In this document: piece by piece, positions 18,008 to 25,795 of the stretch | Layout of the letters: every line of letters starts with the position of its first letter | Numbering within the stretch: the stretch's first letter is position 1 | Notes under the pieces: generated by a model | Seen by the model: only the letters and a program-made list of their open reading frames with translations | Database searches by the model: none | What the model was told of the DNA's origin: nothing | Translations under genes and position numbers: made by a program | Source of the DNA: Chitinophaga sp. H8 | GTDB lineage: Bacteria > Bacteroidota > Bacteroidia > Chitinophagales > Chitinophagaceae | Length of the DNA: 64,000 nt | Direction: 5' to 3' | NCBI RefSeq assembly: GCF_040567655.1 | Contig: NZ_JBEXAC010000002.1 | Coordinates: 248,001-312,000 of the forward strand

Positions 18008-19255
18008 ATGGCCATTATCAGACCGTTTAAAGGATTAAGACCACAAGAGGCATTAGCTGCCAAAGTAGCAGCACGACCATATGATGTGCTTAGCGCTGCT
18101 GAAGCCAAAACAGCTGCTGCCGGTAATCCCTACGCTTATTATCATGTGTCAAAATCTGAAATAGATTTACCTGATGATACGGATGTGCACAGCCAACCCG
18201 TATATGATAAAGCCGCCGCCAATCTGCAACGTTTTATCCAGGAAGGCACTTTATTGCAGGATACTACCCCCCATTATTATATTTACAAATTAATAATGGA
18301 TGGCCGCGCACAGGTAGGACTGGTATGTGCTTCCGCTATTACCGACTATAATACCGGCATTATCAAAAAACATGAGTTTACCCGCCCCGACAAAGAACTG
18401 GACCGGATCAATCATATTAAAACCACCCGGGCACAAACCGGTAATGTATTCCTGGCATATAATGACGTCCCTGAGCTGAATGTGATCATTGACCACTGGC
18501 AGCAAAGCCAGTCACCGGCATACGATTTTACTGCAGATGATGGTATCCGGCATACCGTATGGGTCATAAATGACCCGGCCACCGTGCAGGACATCACCGT
18601 GCTCTTTGCACAAAAGGTACCCTGCACCTACATTGCCGACGGCCATCATCGGGCTGCTTCTGCGGCACTGGTACAAAGAGAGTTCCAGGAAAAGGGAATG
18701 ATAAAGTCGGCCGAAGACCCGGCCAATTTTTTCCTGACCACCATCTTTCCTGCCAGCCAGTTGGCCATACTGGACTATAATCGCGTAGTAAAAGACCTCA
18801 ATGGTCTCAGCAAAGCTGAATTATTATCCAGGCTGGATTATGATTTTACAGTAGAGGCCATTGGCCATTTGCCACAACAGCCGGCTATGCTGCATGAATT
18901 CAGTATGTACCTGGATCATACCTGGTACCGCCTCGTAGCCCGGGAAGGCACCTACACCACCGATCCTATTGGTATCCTGGACGTAACCATCCTGCAGCAA
19001 AATGTATTAGACAAGCTCCTGGGCATTAAAGACCAGCGTACTGATAAAAGGATCGATTTCGTAGGTGGTATCCGTGGCTTACAGGAGCTGGTAAAAAGGG
19101 TAGACAGCGGTGAAATGCAGGTCGCCTTTGCCCTGTACCCGGTTACCATCCAGCAGCTGTTTGATATCGCCGACAGTGGCCAGGTAATGCCCCCCAAAAG
19201 CACCTGGTTTGAACCTAAACTCCGGGACGGACTCCTCACCCACCTGATTGCATAA
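18008..19255 (+). CDS. DUF1015 family protein
   Basis: The protein has 415 residues and is soluble, with no signal peptide. Family landmarks are IRPFKGLRP at the N-terminus, RPYDVLS (about 24-30), HEFTRPDKELDRINH (about 122-136) and the conserved YIADGHHRAASA (about 208-219), which looks like an active or binding site. The function is not established. DUF1015 genes often lie beside serine biosynthesis genes and here follow serC. A strong hairpin terminator lies 22 bp after the stop. Confidence 0.9.
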   Translation: MAIIRPFKGLRPQEALAAKVAARPYDVLSAAEAKTAAAGNPYAYYHVSKSEIDLPDDTDVHSQPVYDKAAANLQRFIQEGTLLQDTTPHYYIYKLIMDGRAQVGLVCASAITDYNTGIIKKHEFTRPDKELDRINHIKTTRAQTGNVFLAYNDVPELNVIIDHWQQSQSPAYDFTADDGIRHTVWVINDPATVQDITVLFAQKVPCTYIADGHHRAASAALVQREFQEKGMIKSAEDPANFFLTTIFPASQLAILDYNRVVKDLNGLSKAELLSRLDYDFTVEAIGHLPQQPAMLHEFSMYLDHTWYRLVAREGTYTTDPIGILDVTILQQNVLDKLLGIKDQRTDKRIDFVGGIRGLQELVKRVDSGEMQVAFALYPVTIQQLFDIADSGQVMPPKSTWFEPKLRDGLLTHLIA

Positions 19256-19277
19256 TCTTCCCACATAAAAGAAAACC

Positions 19278-19309
19278 ATGGGCTGACCAACCACTAATGG
19301 TCAGCCCAT
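19278..19309 (+). terminator. Rho-independent terminator after the DUF1015 gene
   Basis: A 12-bp perfect stem (ATGGGCTGACCA / TGGTCAGCCCAT, loop of 8) is followed by TTTTTATT, a canonical intrinsic terminator. Confidence 0.92.
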
Positions 19310-19574
19310 TTTTTATTCGGTACCTGACCATTCCTTGTTGCCATTTTAAACAATGCCTACCCTTGCATCCACTCCTTCACTTTAGGACAGCAGACACTGC
19401 TCTCCAATGATGTTTCCTTCCCTTTTCTCCGCCACCAGCTTGTAAACTTCAATCAGGATTACCCAACAACGAATGTAAACTCATAACAGGATTTATTAAC
19501 AATAGGTGTAAACCTATAGCAGGACTAGACCAGGACTAGGCCTAACACTGCTATGGCACTACGTTTCAATAGGG

Positions 19575-19629
19575 ATATCCCGTAGATATCCCGTATATAT
19601 CCCGTATATGTCCCGTAGATATCCCGACA
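19575..19629. repeat. Five tandem 11-bp repeats (ATATCCCGTAG type)
   Basis: Units at 19575, 19586, 19597, 19608 and 19619 read ATATCCCGTAG, ATATCCCGTAT, ATATCCCGTAT, ATGTCCCGTAG and ATATCCCGACA. The 11-bp period places them nearly one per helical turn. Two inverted copies follow at 19642-19663. Confidence 0.85.
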
Positions 19630-19656
19630 ATGTAGCTAGTCGGGATATCTACGGGA
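19611..19656. repeat. 17-bp perfect inverted repeat overlapping the tandem array
   Basis: TCCCGTAGATATCCCGA (19611-19627) and its exact complement (19640-19656) are separated by 12 bases (CAATGTAGCTAG). The arms consist of the 11-bp repeat units, so the array ends in a large potential hairpin or a binding-site palindrome. No T-run follows, so it is not a typical terminator. Confidence 0.8.
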
Positions 19657-19874
19657 TATCTATGGAATATATGTGGCGGAGATATAACTTATACTATGGT
19701 AAACAAGGACGTAGCCATGGAAATGCATGCTGGATACCAGGAAGTATTCCTGCTCCGGCTTCATCATACCATAAAACATATCATCATTTTATTTTAAATA
19801 ACTCAGCTTTAAACAGTTGGAGGCCATTCCTATCCCTGTAATTTTCCTTACTTTTACAACAAACGCAGACAGGA

Positions 19875-20945
19875 ATGCATATGAGGTCATCTTTATTGAA
19901 AACATTACTGATTTTAGGATTGTTTTTTTCACAGACAGCCGTGGGGCAGGACGCTAAAGAGTTGTATAGTACAGCCAGCAACTTTATGCGGAGCGGGGAT
20001 TATTCCAATGCTATCCTGGTATTAAACCAGGCATTACAACTGGAGCCCGATAATTACGAATATAAAAAGCAGCTGGGGTTTGCATTTTACCTCAAGGGGG
20101 ATATGAACCGGGCCAAAAACATTATTGAACCGCTGCTCAATAAAAAAGAAGCAGATGTACAGATCTTCCAGATGGCCGGCAATATTTACCAGGCCCGGCA
20201 GGAATGGAAAACGGCCCAGAAATTATACGATCGCGGGATTAAAAAGTTTCCGGGAAGTGGGGAGTTGTACAATGATAATGGCTTATTGCTGCTCAATTTC
20301 AAGATGTTTGATGCCTCGCTGACCAACTGGATCAAAGGGATTGAAAAAGACCCGAATTTTCCGGGCAACTATTACAATGCCGCCCGTACCTATTACTATA
20401 GCAAGGATCCGGTATGGTGTATTCTATACGGGGAAATCTTCGTAAACCTGGAAAGCTATACCACCCGTACGGCAGAAGTACGGGATATGCTGATAGAATC
20501 TTATAAAAAGCTGTTTAACGATCCGGATATATTCAGCAGCATTATGCCGGAAGAGGATAGCAAAAAGAGCAGGAAGAAGTCCGGCGATTTTGTTGCCGCT
20601 TTCAAACAATCTATAGGCAAACAAATAGGTGTGGTAACAGGGGGTATTGATCCGGAAACGCTGATTATGCTGCGTACCCGTTTTCTGCTGGACTGGTACA
20701 GTACACATGCGGAAAAATTCCCTTTTGCGCTGTTCGATTTTCAGCGGAAGCTGTTGCGGGACGGGCTGTTTGAATCCTATAATCAATGGATCTTCGGACC
20801 AGTGGCCAATCAGGCAGCCTACAGGGCCTGGACCACCCTTCATAAGCAGGAGTATGACAAATTTACCCAATTCCAACGTAGTCATGCGTTTAAACTGAGG
20901 CCTGATGAATACTATAACGATGGGAAATTCACGTTATTGAGATAA
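19875..20945 (+). CDS. Secreted/periplasmic tetratricopeptide-repeat protein
   Basis: The protein has 356 residues. A signal peptide (MRSSLLKTLLILGLFFSQTAVG, cleaved before Q) is followed by TPR units from about 27 to 170, e.g. ASNFMRSGDYSNAILVLNQALQ and KKQLGFAFYLKGDMNRAKNII. The C-terminal about 180 residues have no recognised domain. TPR proteins mediate protein contacts; the partner is unknown. The 57-bp gap to the next gene suggests possible co-transcription with the aldehyde dehydrogenase. The second Met (19881) starts the signal peptide equally well. Confidence 0.8.
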   Translation: MHMRSSLLKTLLILGLFFSQTAVGQDAKELYSTASNFMRSGDYSNAILVLNQALQLEPDNYEYKKQLGFAFYLKGDMNRAKNIIEPLLNKKEADVQIFQMAGNIYQARQEWKTAQKLYDRGIKKFPGSGELYNDNGLLLLNFKMFDASLTNWIKGIEKDPNFPGNYYNAARTYYYSKDPVWCILYGEIFVNLESYTTRTAEVRDMLIESYKKLFNDPDIFSSIMPEEDSKKSRKKSGDFVAAFKQSIGKQIGVVTGGIDPETLIMLRTRFLLDWYSTHAEKFPFALFDFQRKLLRDGLFESYNQWIFGPVANQAAYRAWTTLHKQEYDKFTQFQRSHAFKLRPDEYYNDGKFTLLR

Positions 20946-21001
20946 TGAAGCAGCTGGCGGGCCGTTATTGTGCAAATAACCAACAAATCTAAATACAGCA
21001 T

Positions 21002-22657
21002 ATGCTCGTTACGAAACACCAAAACACGATTGACAACGCGGTAAAAGCGAACCAGGAAAGAGTATTCTTTGCACAGTATCCTGAGCATCCTAAAGCCTAT
21101 GGGGAAGAGGCCCCCGTCAAAGGCACTGAACGTTACCAGCAAATGCTGCATCAACCGTTCAAACAATTGCTGCAAACAGGCGAAACCGGCTGGGCAGGAG
21201 AAGAAACCTCTCCCTATACCCGGGAAAAGCTGGGTATTACCTACCCTATCTTTTCCGTAGAAGACCTGACTAAAAAAGCAGCGATTGCCGGAAAAGACTG
21301 GGCTGAAGTGCCTGTTGCCACCCGTGCTGCCATCCTGATTGAAACACTGGAAAAAGTAAAAGATCACTTCTTTGCCATTGCACATGCTACCATGCATACC
21401 ACCGGCCAGAGTTATATGATGAGCTTCCAGGCTTCCGGCCCTCACGCCAATGATCGTGCCCTGGAAGCAATTGCTATGGGATATCAGGAACTACAGCGTT
21501 TTCCCTCCGAACTGATGTGGGAAAAGCCGATGGGTAAGATCAGCATCAAGCTGAAAAAGACCTTCCGCGCGATTCCTAAAGGCACCGGTCTGGTAATAGG
21601 CTGCTCTACCTTCCCGGTGTGGAACTCCTTACCAGGTATCTATGCAGACCTCATCACCGGCAACCCGGTTATTGTAAAACCGCATCCGCAGGCGGTATTA
21701 CCTATTGCAATTGTGGTAGGTGCCATTCAGCAGGTATTGCAGGAAAATGGTGTAGATCCCAATTTATGCCAGCTGGCTGCCGATAGCACCGGACAGCTCA
21801 TTACGAAAGACCTTTGCGAGCATCCGGCGATACGCCTCATTGACTATACCGGCGGAAGCGCTTTTGGCAATTATGTAGAAGGATTGCCCGGCAAAACCGT
21901 ATTTACAGAAAAAGCAGGTGTGAACTCCGTTATCCTCGATTCCGTGAAAGACCTGGATGCCGTGACGCAAAACCTTGCCTTTTCCGTATCCCTGTATTCC
22001 GGACAGATGTGTACCGCCCCACAGAACTTTTTCATTCCCGAACAAGGCATTACCACCCCTTCGGGTATAGTACCTTTTAACGAAGTGGTACAAAAACTGA
22101 AAGATGCCGTAGTAAGCCTGACCACCAATCCAAAAATGGGTGCCGGTACTTTGGGCGCCGTACAAAATGATACTACCCTTAACCGGGCCAGGGAAATACA
22201 TAACCTGGGAGGTAAAGTAATATTGGAAGGCACAGCGGTGTCCAATGAAGAATTTGGCAATGCACGGGTATGTGCTCCGGCTATACTGGAAGTAAGCAGC
22301 GCAGATACCCATATTTACGAGAAAGAATTATTCGGGCCGGTGATCTTACTGATTAAAACAAAAGATACCGCTCATGCGATACAGCTGGCCAGGCAAATGG
22401 CGCAGCAACACGGTGCTATTACCTGTGCTGCCTACACCACCAGCGAAACCACCAAAACACAGATAGCAGCTGCCATGAACAGTGTATTTACACCAGTGTC
22501 CTTTAACCTGACCGGGTTTATATGGGTGAACCAGCATGCTGCCTTTTCTGATTTTCATGTTACCGGCGGCAATCCGGCCGGCAATGCCAGTTTTACGAAC
22601 CAGGAGTTTATTGTAAAACGCTTTGTTTGGGTAGGCAACCGCGAGTTGGCAGAATAG
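21002..22657 (+). CDS. paaN: PaaN-type aldehyde dehydrogenase family protein
   Basis: The protein has 551 residues, the length of the PaaN group of phenylacetate-associated dehydrogenases. It has an N-terminal extension (about 1-95) before the aldehyde dehydrogenase fold. Visible catalytic residues are Cys337 in SGQMCTAPQNFF and Glu303 in TEKAGVN. The cofactor region has VKPHPQAVLP near 225, and GGSAFGNYVEG near 284 follows. PaaN is proposed to oxidise the ring-opened semialdehyde in phenylacetate catabolism. No paaABCDE or paaZ-like gene is adjacent, so the pathway role here is uncertain although the family call is strong. Confidence 0.85.
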   Translation: MLVTKHQNTIDNAVKANQERVFFAQYPEHPKAYGEEAPVKGTERYQQMLHQPFKQLLQTGETGWAGEETSPYTREKLGITYPIFSVEDLTKKAAIAGKDWAEVPVATRAAILIETLEKVKDHFFAIAHATMHTTGQSYMMSFQASGPHANDRALEAIAMGYQELQRFPSELMWEKPMGKISIKLKKTFRAIPKGTGLVIGCSTFPVWNSLPGIYADLITGNPVIVKPHPQAVLPIAIVVGAIQQVLQENGVDPNLCQLAADSTGQLITKDLCEHPAIRLIDYTGGSAFGNYVEGLPGKTVFTEKAGVNSVILDSVKDLDAVTQNLAFSVSLYSGQMCTAPQNFFIPEQGITTPSGIVPFNEVVQKLKDAVVSLTTNPKMGAGTLGAVQNDTTLNRAREIHNLGGKVILEGTAVSNEEFGNARVCAPAILEVSSADTHIYEKELFGPVILLIKTKDTAHAIQLARQMAQQHGAITCAAYTTSETTKTQIAAAMNSVFTPVSFNLTGFIWVNQHAAFSDFHVTGGNPAGNASFTNQEFIVKRFVWVGNRELAE

Positions 22658-22751
22658 TATTCAGCCGGCAGTTTGCAGGGGAAGACGGAAGTTATACACT
22701 GCAAACTGCCGTTACCATAGGGCTGCAATTAAACTATAAACTCACTGAGGT

Positions 22752-23414
22752 ATGCGGAATTTCATCGTACTGATCATCGCTATTTGCGGGCTCACGGCCT
22801 GCCAGGAAGCGCCTAAAGCAGACAAGGCCAAAGTAACCGATGCACAGATCGTGGAAACCGGTACAGGTCATCCCTATGTGGTAGATACCCTTACCAGCCG
22901 GGTAGCCTGGGTGGGCACCAAACCTACCGGCAAACACCAGGGGTATTTTAAGCTACTGAAAGGCACCATTTATGTAAAAGACAGCGCCATTAATGGGGGG
23001 AAGTTCATCATCAACATGCACTCCCTGGAAGATACTGACCTGGCAGCAGATCCTGCGATGAAAGTAAAACTGGAAAATGAACTGAAAGGCAACCTCTTCT
23101 TCGATGTAGATAAATATCCGGAAGCCACCTTCGAAATTACCTCCGTTACTACCTTCCGCCCGGCTGTTGGAGATGAAATACTGATGAAAGACGCTACCCA
23201 TACCATCCAGGGTAATCTTACTATGAAAGATGTGATCAAAAACATTGCCTTCCCTGCAAAGATCTCCATCAATGCCAGTGAAATCCTGGCAAGTGCTACC
23301 TTCAATATGGACCGTACCCTATGGGGAATGACCTACCGGGCAGATAAATCCCTGCAGGATAAGCTGATCAACTCCATGGTCAACATCACGTTTACAATAA
23401 AGGCAGCCAGGTAG
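22752..23414 (+). CDS. YceI-family lipoprotein
   Basis: The protein has 220 residues. A lipoprotein signal (IAICGLTACQEAP, lipidated Cys near 17) precedes a YceI lipocalin-like beta barrel (about 45-218). Typical segments include GYFKLLKGTIYVKD, FDVDKYPEATFEITSV, IQGNLTMKDVIKNIAFP and DRTLWGMTY. YceI proteins bind amphiphilic or polyisoprenoid molecules in the periplasm. Here the protein is anchored to a membrane. No linked biosynthetic gene indicates the ligand. Confidence 0.9.
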   Translation: MRNFIVLIIAICGLTACQEAPKADKAKVTDAQIVETGTGHPYVVDTLTSRVAWVGTKPTGKHQGYFKLLKGTIYVKDSAINGGKFIINMHSLEDTDLAADPAMKVKLENELKGNLFFDVDKYPEATFEITSVTTFRPAVGDEILMKDATHTIQGNLTMKDVIKNIAFPAKISINASEILASATFNMDRTLWGMTYRADKSLQDKLINSMVNITFTIKAAR

Positions 23415-23516
23415 ATTACAGGTGGGCAAAACGTGGCACCAGCGTAAAAAATACCGGGTAAAAACAATTAAATAGATTAAATTTAGTCATGCCTCTATCA
23501 CTAAAAACTGATTACA

Positions 23517-23804
23517 ATGGAAACTATTCAGCAAAGAGATGAGCGGTTATGGCGTATTGCCAAAGCCAGGGCCGGTTTTAAATCTCATCTCATTATCTAT
23601 CTGGTAATAAATGCAGGATTCTGGGCCATCTGGTTCTTTACAGACAATCATAACTCCGGTACTCCCTGGCCCGTATGGCCTGGATTAGGCTGGGGCATTG
23701 GTTTAGCTTTTCAATACTTCAATGCCTTTCACCGGGATCCTTTTGGAGATACGTTGAAAGAGTATGAAAAACTACAGGCCGAACAAGAAAGACGGGGATT
23801 GTAA
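23517..23804 (+). CDS. 2TM-domain small membrane protein
   Basis: The protein has 95 residues with two membrane helices (about 24-40, HLIIYLVINAGFWAIWFF; about 56-74, GLGWGIGLAFQYFNAF), a charged N-terminus and a basic C-terminal tail. It fits the 2TM domain family often found beside or fused to histidine kinases in Bacteroidota. No kinase is adjacent. The stop is 30 bp before the acyl-CoA synthetase start, suggesting one transcript. Confidence 0.82.
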   Translation: METIQQRDERLWRIAKARAGFKSHLIIYLVINAGFWAIWFFTDNHNSGTPWPVWPGLGWGIGLAFQYFNAFHRDPFGDTLKEYEKLQAEQERRGL

Positions 23805-23834
23805 TACGCTTCCCCTACACCAAATTATAGCAGC

Positions 23835-25637
23835 ATGATGGATCAACCGCAAAGATTATTTGACGTTATCGCTTATCAACTCGAAAAATTCCCGAAGCAG
23901 GACATGCTGGTGGGAAAGGAGAATGGAGAATGGAAAAAATACAGCACACAGGATGTAGCAGACATTACCCGCAGATTCAGTTCCGGCCTGATAAGGCTGG
24001 GCATCAAAGCCGGTGATCCTACCAATGAAGGAAAAGACAAAATAGCGCTGATATCACCTAACCGCCCGGAATGGATCATCACTGACCTCGCCTGTCAGCA
24101 GATAGGCGCGGTACTTACTCCTATTTATCCTACCATCAGTGTACATGAACTGGAATTTGTACTGAATGATGCTGCTGCCAGTATCCTGTTTGTACAGGAT
24201 AAAGAGATGCTGGATAAAGTACAGGAATTGCGTGGCAAGTTTCCCACTATCCGGGAGATATTCACGTTCAACAAAGTACCGGGTGCCCGTCATTGGACAG
24301 AAATACTGGACATGGCGCAGGAAGAAGACTTCCCCCGCATTGAAGACATAAAAAACAAGATCGGTAAAGACGAGCTTGCTACCATTATTTATACTTCCGG
24401 TACTACCGGTACGCCCAAAGGGGTAATGCTCAGCCATCATAATATTATGAGCAATGTAGAGGCCTGCGTGCCCTGCCTGCCGGTAAACAAGGACGCCAAA
24501 GCACTGAGCTTCCTGCCCCTGAACCACATATTTGAACGTACCGTTACCTATATCTATCTTACCTCCGGCGTTCCCATTTATTATGCGGAAAGCATGGATA
24601 CTATTTCTGATAATCTCCGGGAGATAAAACCTACGATATTCAGTACGGTACCCCGCTTGCTGGAAAAAGTGTATGAAAAGATCATGGCCAAAGGGCTGGA
24701 GTTAAAAGGCATCAAACGTGCCTTGTTCTTCTGGTCGCTGGAGCTGGGCAAAAAATATGAGATCAACAAAAACCTGGGCTTCTGGTATAATTTCCAGCTG
24801 GGTATTGCCAATAAGCTGGTATTTAATAAATGGCGGGAAGCCCTGGGAGGTAATATCCAGGCCATCATCAATGGTGCTGCTGCCTGCCAGGTACGCTTGC
24901 TGAAGATATTTACGGCAGCAGGGATCCCTATTATGGAAGGATATGGCCTTACCGAAACATCTCCCGTAATAGCGGTAAACCGTATTGAAGTGGCCGACCG
25001 CATGTTTGGTACCGTAGGACCTGTCATCGACAATGTACAGGTGAAAATAGCAGAAGACGGAGAAATCCTCTGTAAAGGCCCTAATGTGACCATTGGCTAC
25101 TATAAACGGCCCGACCTTACTGCTGATGCCATCAAGGATGGCTGGTTTCATACCGGCGATATAGGCGTGATGGTGAATAACAAATTCCTGAAAATAACAG
25201 ACCGTAAAAAAGAACTCTTTAAAACATCTGGTGGTAAATTCGTAGCACCACAACCCATCGAAAACAAGTTCAAGGAATCGCCTTTTATTGAACAGATCAT
25301 GGTAGTGGGCGAAGACCGTAAGTTTACCGGGGCATTGATCGTACCTTCTTATAATAATCTCCGGAACTGGTGCCAGAAAAATGGCATCGAATATACCTCT
25401 AATGAAGCCGCGGTAAAAAATCCTGAAGTACTGGCCATGTTCCAGCAGGCGGTAGAAAAGTACAACCAGTTCTTCAACCATATAGAACAGGTAAAGAAAT
25501 TTGTACTGCTGCCACATGAATGGACCGTAGATGGCGGAGAACTGACACCCACCCTGAAAGTGAAGCGGAAAGTGATCATGGAAAAATACCGCCAGGAAAT
25601 AGACAGTCTGTACCCCCCTTCCGGCAATGAGGTATGA
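23835..25637 (+). CDS. Long-chain acyl-CoA synthetase (AMP-forming)
   Basis: The protein has 600 residues. Adenylation-domain motifs are IIYTSGTTGTPKGVMLSHHN (P-loop, about 187-206), GYGLTETSPV (about 378-387), the adenine-contact region with HTGDIGVM (about 440-447) and the hinge motif DRKKELFKTSGGKFVAPQPIE. The family activates long-chain fatty acids to acyl-CoA at the inner membrane for lipid synthesis or beta-oxidation. No other fatty-acid gene is adjacent. It is the last resident protein gene before tRNA-Arg and the integrated element. Two in-frame ATGs (23835, 23838) are equivalent. Confidence 0.93.
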   Translation: MMDQPQRLFDVIAYQLEKFPKQDMLVGKENGEWKKYSTQDVADITRRFSSGLIRLGIKAGDPTNEGKDKIALISPNRPEWIITDLACQQIGAVLTPIYPTISVHELEFVLNDAAASILFVQDKEMLDKVQELRGKFPTIREIFTFNKVPGARHWTEILDMAQEEDFPRIEDIKNKIGKDELATIIYTSGTTGTPKGVMLSHHNIMSNVEACVPCLPVNKDAKALSFLPLNHIFERTVTYIYLTSGVPIYYAESMDTISDNLREIKPTIFSTVPRLLEKVYEKIMAKGLELKGIKRALFFWSLELGKKYEINKNLGFWYNFQLGIANKLVFNKWREALGGNIQAIINGAAACQVRLLKIFTAAGIPIMEGYGLTETSPVIAVNRIEVADRMFGTVGPVIDNVQVKIAEDGEILCKGPNVTIGYYKRPDLTADAIKDGWFHTGDIGVMVNNKFLKITDRKKELFKTSGGKFVAPQPIENKFKESPFIEQIMVVGEDRKFTGALIVPSYNNLRNWCQKNGIEYTSNEAAVKNPEVLAMFQQAVEKYNQFFNHIEQVKKFVLLPHEWTVDGGELTPTLKVKRKVIMEKYRQEIDSLYPPSGNEV

Positions 25638-25672
25638 TTTTGAAAGTATTTAGAAAATTAACTGAAAAAACT

Positions 25673-25680
25673 TACTTTTG
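25673..25680 (+). promoter_or_regulatory. -7 promoter box of tRNA-Arg
   Basis: TACTTTTG matches TAnnTTTG exactly and lies 40 bp before the mature tRNA 5' end. The following GCACTCC leader is in the style of Bacteroidota stable-RNA promoters. The -33 element is degenerate (TTTAG near 25649). Confidence 0.6.
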
Positions 25681-25720
25681 CACTCCCAATCCGGAAATGC
25701 AGTTCGCATGAAGGAAGGAT

Positions 25721-25795
25721 GGTCCCGTAGTTCAATGGATAGAATAGAAGTTTCCTAAACTTTAGATACAGGTTCGATCCCTGTCGGGACTACCA
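25721..25795 (+). tRNA. tRNA-Arg (anticodon CCT), CCA encoded
   Basis: The cloverleaf is readable. The acceptor stem is GGTCCCG / CGGGACT, with a G-T first pair. The D arm starts at GTTC. The anticodon stem GAAGT / ACTTT encloses loop TTCCTAA, giving anticodon CCT (reads AGG). The T arm is ACAGG-TTCGATC-CCTGT, the discriminator is A, and an encoded CCA ends at 25795. The 3' half is antisense to the end of the serine recombinase gene, making it the likely attachment site of the element to the right. Confidence 0.93.
25741..25795. other. Probable left attachment region (attL) in the tRNA 3' half
   Basis: The element's recombinase gene ends inside the tRNA on the opposite strand, and gene content switches here from household metabolism to conjugation genes. 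The crossover core is inferred to lie in the 3' half of the tRNA. The matching right-end copy is outside the window, so exact ends are not determined. Confidence 0.5.

Larger units (their letters stand above)
19310..19874. other. Gene-free stretch holding a tandem-repeat locus
   Basis: No coding frame with recognisable features is seen in about 560 bp between the DUF1015 terminator and the TPR gene. The middle part holds an 11-bp tandem repeat and a 17-bp inverted repeat (listed separately). A partly matching -7 box (TACTTTTA, one mismatch) lies about 19850, just before the TPR gene. Confidence 0.7.

Noticed and set aside
19575..19629. Possible CRISPR array
   Set aside because: Units are 11 bp with no spacers between them and no cas genes nearby; it is a plain tandem repeat.
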